From Brachyhypopomus gauderio (taxonomy: Eukaryota > Chordata > Actinopteri > Gymnotiformes > Hypopomidae), in assembly GCF_052324685.1 (NCBI RefSeq), contig NW_027506901.1, forward strand, positions 1,218,001 through 1,282,000: a DNA stretch of 64,000 nucleotides. Reading direction: 5' to 3'. Below, piece after piece: positions 11,023 to 22,560 of the stretch. Both the position numbers and the translations under genes were made by a program. The stretch's first letter is position 1, and each line of letters opens with the position of its first letter. The notes beneath the pieces were generated by a model, which did not search any database, was not told where the DNA came from, and saw only the letters and a program-made list of their open reading frames with translations.

Positions 11023-11104
11023 GCTGCAATGGCCGAGAGGTTAAGGCGTTGGACTCGAAATCCAATGGGGTTTCCCCGCGCAGGTTCGACTCCTGCTTGC
11101 AGCG
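11023..11104 (+). tRNA. trnas-cga: tRNA-Ser(CGA)
   Basis: Unit 18. Consensus; anticodon 11056-11058. Confidence 0.92.
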
Positions 11105-11287
11105 TAGAGAAGAAAATGTTGTATCCCTTTTTGGATGTGTGGTAAAATAGAGTCTACTCTCCTCATGGTTGCCAGTTTTGAATATGCTTCTCATGCCATT
11201 TGTAAATTTGTGCTGTCAAACTGTAGCAGTCCAGTGGAAAGACTGTCTGGTCACTGGTTTCTCTGCCTTGTGCTTAAAAAGAAAGAA

Positions 11288-11359
11288 CTCCCCGTCGGGG
11301 AATCGAACCCCGGTCTTCCGCATGACAGGCGGAGATACTATCCACTATACTAACGAGGA
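11288..11359 (-). tRNA. trnad-guc: tRNA-Asp(GTC)
   Basis: Unit 18. C38 to T in the anticodon loop; shared with units 26, 31 and 34. Its upstream spacer holds the piggyBac insertion, 229 bp away. Confidence 0.85.
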
Positions 11360-11588
11360 CGTATGTTTTATCATGCAGTGATGCTGAGTGAGGTGACTTG
11401 CACCTGTACCCTTGATTTTGAAAGTTGCATTAAAAAGATCTGCAATCAATAGATCAAACGCCACATCTCACTTTTGATTCACAGAATGCCACGCTTTTGA
11501 ACACCTGATCACCTGGAGTTGATACCAGCTTGAAGTTAACAGTGAGTAGACTCTTATGGAGATTCATGTATTTGAATTTACTTCTTAA

Positions 11589-11601
11589 CACTAGAGCTCC
11601 T
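11589..11601 (+). repeat. piggyBac left terminal inverted repeat
   Basis: CACTAGAGCTCCT, directly after TTAA at 11585-11588. Perfect 13-bp partner at the other end. Confidence 0.93.
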
Positions 11602-12788
11602 AGAGAAGCGAAAATTTTCACAGGGCTTGGTAAGGTCCATGTAGCCCACTCCCCTGCTGTGAAGGGATTAACGCCCATTGTCTTGGTAATGCGGTGGAAG
11701 CGGCTCACCCCCGCTCATACGCCTGCCAAAGCCCTGGCTCTCCCCCAAGCTCATACGCCTGCCAAAGCACTCGCTCACCCCCAAGCTCATACGACTTCAC
11801 GAAAAACTTTTCAAGGTTACAAAGTCGGTATATGTTACCGATGCTACAACAAACAGCGGAAAATTTGTAGACTCGTGTTTCAAGTTACAATTCAAGCGCA
11901 CGTAGAGACGACAAGTTTCTGTAATGAGTCCCATCAAACTATAAAAATAAATAAAATTGTTTGAATCTTGCTCTTTGTATATTTCCTATACTATACTGTA
12001 TAATATTTGTTGTAATCAAACACTTTCTGATTCCGCGTTTGAATTCGCGTTTGAAAAGCTAAGAAATTATTAGGCGCAATTAGCTTGATGCTAATGTTAT
12101 ATAGGAAATCTCATCATATGGCTAGCGGAAATTAGCGTGATCGCGTTGCATCACTGCATCACTGATAAATATTGTGATCTAAACAGCAGGCTGGAAAAGG
12201 AGAGGAAAAGACAGGAAAACAAATTCATGTGCTGCAAAACAACTTTATTCTGATCAAATATGGATGTCTATTCCGGGTTTCTTGAAGTGGAATGTCCATT
12301 CCGGGTGTGGTGAAGTGCGACTCTGGAACAGAAAGAAGAGATTATTGGAGATTATAAAAAGCGATAGGAGATTATAGTGTGTATGTGTGCCTCTTGTGCT
12401 CGCAGTGTTTTTGAACTTTCCTTTCCATGATGTCGACAGGTGTAAGTGCGTCTAGTGCTCGCGGGGTATTTGAACCTTCTGGTCCATGATGGCGATGCCA
12501 CACTGAAGAACAATTCAAAGTACACCTTACATTTTGAATAAGATCTTTCAGAAGACAAAAAAATATGTACCACCACATATACTTATCAACGTACCTTCAT
12601 GTAGTTGTAGCTAACACTTGCTACACAGCCAGGGTGTATTCGCCAGGTGTACTCGCCGCATGCAACACACGCGTTGATACTGTGGAGAACAATTCAAAGT
12701 ACACCTTACATTTTGAATAAGATCTTTCAGAAGACAAAAAATATGTACCACCACATATACTTATCAACGTACCTTCATGTAGTTGTAG
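11602..12788. other. piggyBac 3' flank with duplicated exon-3 fragments
   Basis: No gene. A candidate polyadenylation signal AATAAA for the minus-strand transposase lies at 12244-12249, about 540 nt past the stop. Two stretches (about 12507-12633 and 12686-12812) are copies of each other with a 179-bp offset, and the second includes the end of the transposase reading frame. Around 12370-12505 two copies of a roughly 65-bp segment resemble the start of exon 3 (13139-13180). Between 11716 and 11790 there is a short imperfect repeat of the phrase ctcatacgcctgccaaagc. Confidence 0.7.
12244..12249 (-). promoter_or_regulatory. candidate poly(A) signal of the transposase
   Basis: TTTATT on plus, AATAAA on minus. 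Distance of about 540 nt from the stop is long but possible; no other AATAAA on the minus strand was noticed nearer. Confidence 0.4.
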
Positions 12789-14895
12789 CTAACACTTGCT
12801 ACACCGCCAGGGACCCTCGTTCTTACATTTGCGGCAGGTGTACTTGCCGCATTCAACACACACGTTGATGCTGTGGTTGCGGTTGCAGTGTGACTGCACT
12901 TGACACGTGGTCGTCTTTCCAGGTGAAGGCGAAGGACGTGGCGTTTTCTTCAACTCCTTTTCCTGTAGATGACGATGACGAAGTTCCCCAGCAAGAGCAT
13001 ATAGAAAAACTCTCCTGCTCTCTGTGGACCCCGTGCATGCTGTGTACAAAACATGCGCGTTCATCGCTGCCAGGTCAAGTATGTTATAAAACACTGCAAC
13101 GGGCCACCGGCGTGTTCCTGCGCGCACTGTGTATGAACGCACCTTCTGATCCATGATGTCAACGGCGCACTGCAAAGAACAATTACAAAGAAGTACATGT
13201 TATATTTTGAACGAATTCATTCATGTATAAATTGATTCTGCCATGCCAACACATATGCATACCTTCATCCGGTTGTAGTCCGTCACGGTGTTTGGCTTCT
13301 TTTTTCTGTCGTCGGCAATCCTCACGTGCGTATGCATAGTGCTGAGAACGCAGACGACTTTATTAGCCTTGGGGGCATACACCGTCAGCAGCGCATCATG
13401 TGATCTGTACAGCTCTGTTGAAAACTTGTCACGTCCCTTGGTGTTTTTGGCTTCCGTGGGAATTTCCCGTCGAATCTTATTTATTGTCCCAAGCAGAGTT
13501 GTGTTGGCCTCCAGCAACTTTTCAGCCAGTGAAAGAGATGTGAAGAAATTGTCCGTGGCTACAGTTCTTCCCTTGCCCAGGTATGGCTTCATGAGTTTCA
13601 TAACCACATTCTCGGACACTCTTTCACCCTTGGGACGATCGGGGTCCTTTCCCAGATATGGAATTGCGTTGCACATGAACTTCGTCTTCAAGTCAGAAGC
13701 AACCCAAAACTTAATCCCAAATTTGTCCGGCTTTGATGCAATGTACTGTGTGAACGGACAGCAAACCTTGGTAGGAAACAGCTGCTCGTCGACTGTAAGA
13801 TCTTGACCGGGGGTGTAAGACAGGTTGCAATTCTTCACAAATCGCTGCCAGATGTCCGAGATCGCAGCAAACTTGTCGCTCTTCGCACGCTCCGCACGGG
13901 TGTCCTTGTTATCAAACCGCAGGTACCGCATAATTTCCTGGTACCGGTCCCGCGGCATTGTCTCCTTGATCGAAGGCACAGCGAACATTGCTGACCAACA
14001 CTCCGTCATGGCTCCAACAGGAGAGAGGACTGCACGTAGAAAAAGGATGGCTACGAACGCCATCAATTCACTGACCGAAAAACTCCAGGTGCGGTCTGTT
14101 CTGTGGGCTTCATGGACTGTGCAATCGGTGATGAGTCGCAGCATCTCCATGTCGAGCAAACACAGAAAACTCTGCAGCCTACTTGTGATCCTACGCTGTA
14201 TGAGTAAAAATAAATAAATGACGCAAGGTTAATTACACGTACGAAATATCAGTCAAACACAAGCATAAACACTGCAAAGAATATTACGTTACTACGTTGT
14301 ATGAGTAAAAATAAATAAATGACGCAAGGTTAATTACATGTACGAAATATCAGTCAAACACAAGCATAAACACTGCAAAGAATATTACGTTACTACGTTG
14401 TATGAGTAAAAATAAATAAATGACGCAAGGTTAATTACACGTACGAAATATCAGTCAAACACAAGCATAAACACTGCAAAAAATATTACGTTACTATACC
14501 TTGGCATGTTCTGTAGGCCCAGCCGGCTCAACGAATGATGAATTGGGCAAACGGCTGACATGAGAGCGTGTGATGTCAACCTTCTCCCACACAGTACCGT
14601 CTTTTGCCCGTACAGCCTGTGTAGAAGCGCTTGGTCCAGGTGTGGTGTCGGCCTGTGTAGCGCTTGGTCCAGGTGTGGTGTCGGCCTGTGTACGATTCCT
14701 CTTTCTTGGAGGGCTCTTCTTTACCTCATCCGATGAAAAGTTTGTGTCTTCATCCGATGAATCGCTGGTAAAACTACAGCAAGAAAGTTCCTCTCCCCCA
14801 TCGGACTCGCAGCAGTCCACGTTTGTAAGGATGGTCGCAAGTTCTTTAGCAGTGTACCTCCTCTGGTGCGCCATAGTGTTTTCCGTCTTCTCCAC
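12789..14895 (-). CDS. piggyBac transposase, three exons
   Basis: Spliced model: exon 1 14895-14500 (132 aa), exon 2 14195-13263 (311 aa), exon 3 13169-12789 (126 aa plus stop), 569 aa in total. Both introns have GT..AG ends and phase 0. Order of parts: an acidic, Ser/Asp-rich N-terminus, then a basic stretch KKSPPRKRNR (possible nuclear signal), then a duplicated QADTTPGPSA segment. The DDE/D core carries catalytic Asp at residue 268 (LTVDEQLF), 347 (ATDNFF) and 447 (CAVDIMDQ), close to the positions known in the Trichoplusia ni enzyme. The C-terminus is Cys/His-rich (CVECGKYTCRKC, then WRCSKC), matching the family's zinc-binding end domain. The family cuts and pastes at TTAA without leaving a scar. 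Length is normal for the family. The start could instead be the second Met (residue 8, MAHQRRY). Nothing seen disables it. Family assignment is firm; activity is inference. Confidence 0.9.
13170..13262 (-). other. transposase intron 2
   Basis: 93 bp. Donor AAG|GTATGC at 13262 and acceptor TTTGCAG at 13170. It separates the YNRMK motif from the third catalytic Asp, so splicing is needed for a complete active site. Confidence 0.8.
14196..14499 (-). repeat. transposase intron 1, made of three 101-bp repeats
   Basis: The 304-bp intron is almost exactly three tandem copies of a 101-bp unit (breaks near 14297 and 14398). Donor AAG|GTATAG. The copy next to exon 2 ends catacAG and serves as acceptor; the other two read catacaac and lack AG at that point. 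Each copy also holds a tttgcAG that could act as an alternative acceptor. Confidence 0.8.
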
Positions 14896-15184
14896 ACAGG
14901 ATAGTAAGGAAAATGTAAGTCACCAGCATTTGTGTTTCTGCTTTTATCATGACTCTGAAGAACACACCCACAGCAGCTCATACAAATGTAAATCTGGGAC
15001 GCTTCATACATAACGCCGAAACCACGCTAATGACATACATACATGGGACCCGTGATAATGGTTCAAATATGTAAATGTGTTGCGCTATTGAAATGTGGCG
15101 CTATTCCTGCTTCTATCATGACTGAAGAACACACCCACAGACAGCAGCTCATACTAACTGAACATACCCCTAACTGAAAAGAAA
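14896..15184. other. transposase upstream region with diverged minisatellite copy
   Basis: No ORF of interest. About 14992-15100 is a diverged copy of the 125-bp unit found at 15514-17089. The phrase gaacacacccacag occurs here twice and again near 15357 and 17104, so the 5' flank itself has been duplicated. No TATA box could be identified with confidence. Confidence 0.6.
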
Positions 15185-15225
15185 AATCTATCTATCTATC
15201 TATTTACTATCTATCTATCTATTTA

Positions 15226-15293
<68 letters not shown>

Positions 15294-15294
15294 G
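15185..15294. repeat. (TATC)n microsatellite
   Basis: Nearly pure tetranucleotide run with two tttac interruptions at its left side. Confidence 0.95.
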
Positions 15295-15414
15295 CTTCAT
15301 AAATAACGCCAATACCACGCTAATGATAATGTGTTTCAGCTTCTATCATGACTGAAGAACACACCCACAGACAGCAGCTCATACTAACTGAACATACCCC
15401 TCACTGAAAAGAAA

Positions 15415-15432
15415 AATCTATCTATCTATCTA

Positions 15433-15496
<64 letters not shown>

Positions 15497-15513
15497 CTAT
15501 CTATCTATCTATC
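15415..15513. repeat. compound (TATC)n(TC)n(TA)n(TATC)n microsatellite
   Basis: Four successive simple runs. The same order, with TG added, recurs at 17160-17296. Confidence 0.95.
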
Positions 15514-17089
15514 GACGCTTCATAACGACAATAACACGCTAATGATAATGTGTTTCACGGGAACACTATGGACCCGTGATAATGGTTCAGCGATGTAAAT
15601 GTGTGGCGCTATTGAAGTGCATACACAAGAAAATCTGGGACGCTTCATAACGACAATACCACGCTAATGATAATGTGTTTCACGGGAACAATATAGACCC
15701 GTGATAATGGTTCAGCGATGTAAATGTGTGGCGCTATTGAAGTGCATACACAAGAAAATCTGGGACGCTTCATAACGACAATACCACGCTAATGATAATG
15801 TGTTTCACGGGAACACTATGGACCCGTGATAATGGTTCAGCGATGTAAATGTGTGGCGCTATTGAAGTGCATACACAAGAAAATCTGGGACGCTTCATAA
15901 CGACAATACCACGCTAATGATAATGTGTTTCACGGGAACAATATAGACCCGTGATAATGGTTCAGCGATGTAAATGTGTGGCGCTATTGAAGTGCATACA
16001 CAAGAAAATCTGGGACGCTTCATAACGACAATACCACGCTAATGATAATGTGTTTCACGGGAACAATATAGACCCGTGATAATGGTTCTGCGATGTAAAT
16101 GTGTGGCGCTATTGAAGTGCATACACAAGAAAATCTGGGACGCTTCATAACGACAATAACACGCTAATGATAATGTGTTTCACGGGAACAATATAGACCC
16201 GTGATAATGGTTCAGCGATGTAAATGTGTGGCGCTATTGAAGTGCATACACAAGAAAATCTGGGACGCTTCATAACGACAATACCACGCTAATGATAATG
16301 TGTTTCACGGGAACACTATGGACCCGTGATAATGGTTCAGCGATGTAAATGTGTGGCGCTATTGAAGTGCATACACAAGAAAATCTGGGACGCTTCATAA
16401 CGACAATACCACGCTAATGATAATGTGTTTCACGGGAACAATATAGACCCGTGATAATGGTTCAGCGATGTAAATGTGTGGCGCTATTGAAGTGCATACA
16501 CAAGAAAATCTGGGACGCTTCATAACGACAATACCACGCTAATGATAATGTGTTTCACGGGAACACTATGGACCCGTGATAATGGTTCTGCGATGTAAAT
16601 GTGTGGCGCTATTGAAGTGCATACACAAGAAAATCTGGGACGCTTCATAACGACAATAACACGCTAATGATAATGTGTTTCACGGGAACAATATAGACCC
16701 GTGATAATGGTTCAGCGATGTAAATGTGTGGCGCTATTGAAGTGCATACACAAGAAAATCTGGGACGCTTCATAACGACAATACCACGCTAATGATAATG
16801 TGTTTCACGGGAACACTATGGACCCGTGATAATGGTTCTGCGATGTAAATGTGTGGCGCTATTGAAGTGCATACACAAGAAAATCTGGGACGCTTCATAA
16901 CGACAATAACACGCTAATGATAATGTGTTTCACGGGAACAATATAGACCCGTGATAATGGTTCAGCGATGTAAATGTGTGGCGCTATTGAAGTGCATACA
17001 CAAGAAAATCTGGGACGCTTCATAACGACAATACCACGCTAATGATAATGTGTTTCACGGGAACACTATGGACCCGTGATAATGGTTCA
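15514..17089. repeat. 125-bp minisatellite inside the piggyBac element
   Basis: About 12.6 tandem copies; for example cgcttcataacg recurs at 15641, 15766 and 15891. Two alleles alternate irregularly: gaacactatggac and gaacaatatagac. Each unit holds an inverted repeat CACGGG/CCCGTG around an 11-bp loop. No ORF. Confidence 0.95.
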
Positions 17090-17159
17090 TAATAATGACT
17101 GAAGAACACACCCACAGACAGCAGCTCATACTAACTGAGCATACCCCTAACTGAAAAGA
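17090..17159. other. fourth copy of the 5'-flank phrase
   Basis: Repeats the segment with gactgaagaacacacccac and catacccctaactgaaaag seen at about 15118-15182. Confidence 0.7.
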
Positions 17160-17700
<541 letters not shown>

Positions 17701-17713
17701 AGGAGCTCTAGTG
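17701..17713 (-). repeat. piggyBac right terminal inverted repeat
   Basis: AGGAGCTCTAGTG, followed by TTAA at 17714-17717. Confidence 0.93.
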
Positions 17714-17813
17714 TTAAGCCATTGGCAACTCAGAATCAATGACATCTGTGCACTCCTCCTTGAGCTTGAGGAAGTCAAAGGAATTGATCTCGATTCTACT
17801 CCTACACATTTGG

Positions 17814-17895
17814 GCTGCAATGGCCGAGAGGTTAAGGCGTTGGACTCGAAATCCAATGGGGTTTCCCCGCGCAGGTTCGACTCCTGCTTGCAGCG
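17814..17895 (+). tRNA. trnas-cga: tRNA-Ser(CGA)
   Basis: Unit 19. Consensus; anticodon 17847-17849. Confidence 0.92.
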
Positions 17896-18078
17896 TAGAG
17901 AAGAAAATGTTGTATCCCTTTTTGGATGTGTGGTAAAATAGAGTCTACTCTCCTCATGGTTGCCAGTTTTGAATATGCTTCTCATGCCATTTGTAAATTT
18001 GTGCTGTCAAACTGTTGCAGTCCAGTGGAAAGACTGTCTGGTCACTGGTTTCTCTGCCTTGTGCTTAAAAAGAAAGAA

Positions 18079-18150
18079 CTCCCCGTCGGGGAATCGAACC
18101 CCGGTCTTCCGCGTGACAGGCGGAGATACTATCCACTATACTAACGAGGA
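18079..18150 (-). tRNA. trnad-guc: tRNA-Asp(GTC)
   Basis: Unit 19. Consensus. Confidence 0.92.
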
Positions 18151-18432
18151 CGTATGTCTTATCATGCAGTGATGCTGAGTGAGGTGACTTGCACCTGTAC
18201 CCTTGATTTTGAAAGTTGCATAAAAAAGATCTGCAATCAATAGATCAAACGCCACATCTCACTTTTGATTCACAGAATGCCACGCTTTTGAACACCTGAT
18301 CACCTGGAGTTGATACCAGCTTGAAGTTAACAGTGAGTAGACTCTTATGGAGATTCATGTATTTGAATTTACTTCTTAAGCCATTGGCAACTCAGAATCA
18401 ATGACATCTCTGCACTCCTCCTTGAGCTTGAG

Positions 18433-18868
18433 TAAGTAAACGTAGTGGGCTTTTGGGATTTTGATGAACTAAATAAATTGCCATTGTACGCAATAGTGGG
18501 GCAATGGGATTGTAACCCGAATTTGGATCCCAATTGCCGTTTAACTAAATTGCCGAATGGACACCTTTGTGATTTCCTTACTGACCACACTGGTAAGTCA
18601 ATAGGGGCTTCGTGGACGCCTGTAGGGGCGCCCTCGCGCTGTCCGTGGACCACGCCCGATACCGGCCACTGATCCGAAGTCAGTTTTAAGTCGTGGCACG
18701 TGGCATAATGGGCAAGCTGGCAAGGGATCCCACTTCCAATTTATTCAATGTGTTGGCATGCTATTCAAATAGATTGCAAGTGGGAGGTTTCAACACACCT
18801 CCCCCAAACCCCACCCACATCCCATTTCTAGTTTATACCATGTGTTTGCTTGGTATTGAAATAGATTG
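18433..18868. other. left end of the 13.8-kb insertion
   Basis: Mostly single-copy within the window, no gene. Contains scattered variants of the motif cccaattccaattta (for example near 18530 and 18730) that build the inner arrays. Confidence 0.6.
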
Positions 18869-19512
18869 CAATTGGGATGTTGGCCACCACCCACCCCAGG
18901 TGGGCGTGTACAAGTTCAGGAATTAAAGGTAGGGGCACAGGAAGAGAACCGAAGGTCGTAGGGGTCCGAAACTTGGTGGGGGGGTAGTGTGGGACCCCCT
19001 AAACAACATATTGAAGCCCCGCCCCCAAAAGTGGGCGTGGCCGGAAGTAGATGTTCCCATGGTCCGATTGGCTCGAGACTTGATAGGGGAGTAGTGTGGG
19101 ACCCCCTAAACAACATATTGAAGCCCCGCCCCCAAAAGTGGGCGTGGCCGGAAGTAGATGTTCCCATGGTCCGATCGGCTCGAGACTTGATAGGGGAGTA
19201 GTGTGGGACCCCCTAAACAACATATTGAAGCCCCGCCCCCAAAAGTGGGCGTGGCCGGAAGTTGTAGTTCCCATGGGCCAATCGGCTCGAAACTTTGCAG
19301 GGTAGTTCTGTTAGGGACCTCAAACAACATATTAAAAGCTCGTGTCCGTAGGTGGTCGGGAAGTCGAAAAACGAACCAGGAAGTGGAACAGGAAGTGACT
19401 TTCCCGAGGTCGTAGGGTCATGAAATTTCATAGGGCATGTCTGAGAGGGCTCCGGCACAACATACTGTAAGCCCGAGTCCGAACGCCAAGCGGAATTTTC
19501 ACACCGCCCAAC
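18869..19512. repeat. GC-rich 107-bp repeat block, copy 1
   Basis: Units start gtgtgggacc at 18987, 19094 and 19201, with a diverged tail to 19512. Each unit includes gccccgcccccaaaagtggg. ORFs on both strands are by-products of the repeat. Confidence 0.9.
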
Positions 19513-19860
19513 CAAATCCTTACTAACCCTTTCGCATCCCAATTCCAATTTATCTCACATAGTGCTCATAGATGGTTCGTGGACACAAATCCTATTCACC
19601 TAGTCCATTGAAAATAATTTTCAGGAATATTTTTTTCTGATTTTTTTACAAGGCTCTGGAAGGGCCTAGACATGCGGTTTTCGGATATGTGGTCGAGGGC
19701 CCCGGGACGAACCAGCATTCGACGCCCCGACTTCGAAGCTCCTCCCTAAACCCTGATTGGCCGCATCCCAATCCCAATCTATTTCCATTCATTTTTCGTG
19801 GACACATTGAAAAAGCAATTACCTGTTGGCATGCTTAAATAGATGGCAAGTGGGATGGTT
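19513..19860. other. spacer between the two GC-rich blocks
   Basis: No gene and no internal repeat; ends with a variant of the ccaatcccaatctattt motif. Confidence 0.6.
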
Positions 19861-20430
19861 AGACACACAATAGATTGCAATTGGGATGTTGGCCACCACC
19901 CACCCCAGGTGGGCGTGTACAAAGTTCAGAATTAGAGTTAAGAGCACAGGAAGAGAACCGAATATCGTAGGGGCCCGAAACTTGATAGGGGGGTAGTGTG
20001 GGACCCCTAAAACAACATATTGAAGCCCCGCCCCCAAAAAGTGGGCGTGGCCGGAAGTAGGTGTTCCCATAGGCCGATTGGCTTGAGACTTCATAGGGGA
20101 GTAGTGTGGGGCCCCTAAAACAACATATTTAAGCCCCGCCCCCAAAAGTGGGCGTGGCCGGAAGTAGGTGTTCCCATGGGCCAATCGGCTCGAAACTTTG
20201 CAGGGGAGTTATGTTAGGGACCCCAAACAACATACTAAAAGCTCGTGTCCGTAAGTGGGCGGGAAGTCAAAAAACGAACCAGGAAGTGGAACAGGAAGTG
20301 ACTTTCCCGAGGTCGGAGGGTCATGAAATTTCATAAGGGATGTCTGAGAGGGCTTTGGAACAACATACTGTAAGCACGGAGCCCTAGGTCATACCGTTTG
20401 GGCGTGGCTAAGTTTTAAAGGTGTTTTTTT
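19861..20430. repeat. GC-rich 107/108-bp repeat block, copy 2
   Basis: Direct duplicate of the block at 18869-19512 including the leader ttggccaccacccacccc; units start at 19996 and 20104. Confidence 0.9.
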
Positions 20431-21949
20431 TCTAACACAGAACAGTCACAAGCATACATTTGGGGCCGCTGAAGGGCCAAAATTTGACGTAAAGGTCCCA
20501 AAATCGGTCGGGGTCATGTATGTTATGGCCTAAAAGAGGATCCCAAGGCCCAAGTCCGTAGCTCAAAGCGTTGGCGTATGGCAACAAAAAAGATAATGCA
20601 CTGTAGGGAGAGGCCTAAAGTTTAAACGCATATTTTCATACATTTGGGGCCGCTGAGGGGCCAAAATTTAACCTAGGGGTCCCAAAATCGGTCGAGGTCA
20701 TGTATGTTATGGCCTAAAAGAGGATCCCAAGGCCCAAGTCCGTAGCTCGAAGCGTTGGCGTATGGCAGCAAAAAAGATATTGCACTGTAGGGAGAGGCCT
20801 AAAGTTTAAACGCATATTTTCATACATTTGGGGCCGCTGAGGGGCCAAAATTTAACCTAGGGGTCCCAAAATCGGTCGAGGTCGTCTCTGTGATGGCCCG
20901 ATGGAGGATCCCGAGTTGCAAGTCCGTAGCTCAAAGCGTTGGCGTATGGCAGCCTAAAAGATATTGCGCTGTAGTCGTAGGCCAAAGGTCAAACAGAAAT
21001 GTACATACATTTGGGGCCGCTGAGGGCCCAAAATTTAACCTAGGGGTCCCAAAATCGGTCGAGGTCATGTATGTTATGGCCTAAAAGAGGATCCCAAGGC
21101 CCAAGTCCGTAGCTCGAAGCGTTGGCGTATGGCAGCAAAAAAGATATTGCACTGTAGGGAGAGGCCTAAAGTTTAAACGCATATTTTCATACATTTGGGG
21201 CCGCTGAGGGGCCAAAATTTAACCTAGGGGTCCCAAAATCGGTCGAGGTCGTCTCTGTGATGGCCCGATGGAGGATCCCGAGTTGCAAGTCCGTAGCTCA
21301 AAGCGTTGGCGTATGGCAGCCTAAAAGATATTGCGCTGTAGTCGTAGGCCAAAGGTCAAACAGAAATGTACATACATTTGGGGCCGCTGAGGGCCCAAAA
21401 TTTAACCTAGGGGTCCCAAAATCGGTCGAGGTTGTCTCTGTGATGGCCCGATGGAGGATCCCAAGGCCCAAGTCCGTAGCTCGAAGCGTTGGCGTATGGC
21501 AGCAAAAAAGATATTGCACTGTAGGGAGAGGCCTAAAGTTTAAACGCATATTTTCATACATTTGGGGCCGCTGAGGGGCCAAAATTTGACGTAGGGGTCC
21601 CAAAATCGGTCGAGGTCGTCTCTGTGATGGCCCGATGGAGGATCCCGAGTTGCAAGTCCGTAGCTCAAAGCGTTGGCGTATGGCAGCCTAAAAGATATTG
21701 CGCTGTAGTCGTAGGCCAAAGGTCAAACAGAAATGTACATACATTTGGGGCCGCTGAGGGCCCAAAATTTAACCTAGGGGTCCCAAAATCGGTCGAGGTT
21801 GTCTCTGTGATGGCCCGATGGAGGATCCCAAGTTGCAAGTCCGTAGCTCAAAGCGTTGGCGTATGGCAGCCATTAATCTATTGCGCTGTAGTCGTACACC
21901 TAAAGGTCAAACACAAATGTGCACACACTTGTGGCTCCTGAGAGTCTAA
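20431..21949. repeat. 184-bp satellite, first array
   Basis: catttggggccgctga recurs at 20457, 20641, 20825, 21008, 21192, 21375, 21559 and 21742. From 20825 on, units alternate between 183 and 184 bp and between two sequence types, giving a 367-bp dimeric higher-order repeat. Confidence 0.93.
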
Positions 21950-22560
21950 ACCTGCACGTATCCACACATGCCTGCAGAGTGTTATTAGACCCAACAAATT
22001 GATAAAGATAGTGCATGCACAGACTCATAGGTCATATGGTTTGGGTGTGGCTATCATTTGAATTTGCACTTTTAGGCAGAATCTCCAACACTTAAAGCAC
22101 AAGACCATGTGTGCGGGGCCCCTGAAGGACCAAACCTGCACGTATCCACACGTGCCTGCAGAGTGTTATTAGACCCAACAAATTGATAAAGATAGTGCAT
22201 GCACAGACTCATAGGTCATATGGTTTGGGTGTGGCTATCATTTGAATTTGCACTTTTAGGCAGAATCTCCTCTAACACTTAAAGCACAAGACCATGTGTG
22301 CGGGGCCCCTGAAGGACCAAACCTGCACGTATCCACACGTGCCTGCAGAGTGTTATTAGACCCAACAAATTGATAAAGATAGTGCATGCACAGACTCATA
22401 GGTCATATGGTTTGGGTGTGGCTATCATTTGAATTTGCACTTTTAGGCAGAATCTCCTCTAACACTTAAAGCACAAGACCATGTGTGTGGGGCCCCTGAA
22501 GGACCAAACCTGCACGTATCCACACGTGCTTCCAGAGTGTTAATATACCCCACCCACTGA
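21950..22560. repeat. related 184-187-bp satellite, second subfamily
   Basis: cctgcacgtatccacac recurs at 21951, 22135, 22322 and 22509. Shares phrases such as aggtcata and gggtgtggcta with 20381-20412 and 22590-22615, so it descends from the same ancestor as the flanking arrays. Confidence 0.9.

Larger units (their letters stand above)
1..11588. repeat. tRNA-Ser/tRNA-Asp tandem array, left block
   Basis: Units 1-18 of the array. A full unit is 662 bp and a unit with the truncated Asp gene is 610 bp. Order within a unit: tRNA-Ser (+, 82 nt), 183-bp spacer, tRNA-Asp (-, 72 nt), 325-bp spacer. The two genes are convergent. Each is followed by a T5 run typical of Pol III termination: 24-28 nt after Ser and 7-11 nt after Asp. 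In the 325-bp spacer I see no gene and no clear TATA or other external promoter element; the tRNA genes carry their own A and B boxes. Units 5-9 and 10-14 both span 3206 bp, so a higher-order period is present here too, although the order of subtypes differs. Confidence 0.95.
17718..18432. repeat. tRNA-Ser/tRNA-Asp tandem array, middle fragment
   Basis: Unit 19 plus the start of unit 20, lying between the piggyBac insertion and the 13.8-kb satellite insertion. It resumes the array exactly where the left block stops: TTAA then gccattggcaac. Unit 19 shares the marker ctgttgcagtcc with units 14 and 35. Confidence 0.95.

Noticed and set aside
1-11588. tRNA-derived SINE family
   Set aside because: The tRNA genes are full length with intact ends and terminators, lie head to tail at fixed spacing, and lack A-rich tails and target duplications.
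11530-11964. 144-aa ORF across the left transposon border
   Set aside because: It spans the array and the transposon end, so it is a chance junction frame.
13288-14217. Plus-strand ORFs of 63-172 aa opposite the transposase
   Set aside because: They are antisense shadows of the minus-strand transposase exons.
18916-20336. ORFs of 62-121 aa in the GC-rich 107-bp repeats
   Set aside because: The same translated phrase repeats with the DNA unit on both strands; there is no domain or start context.
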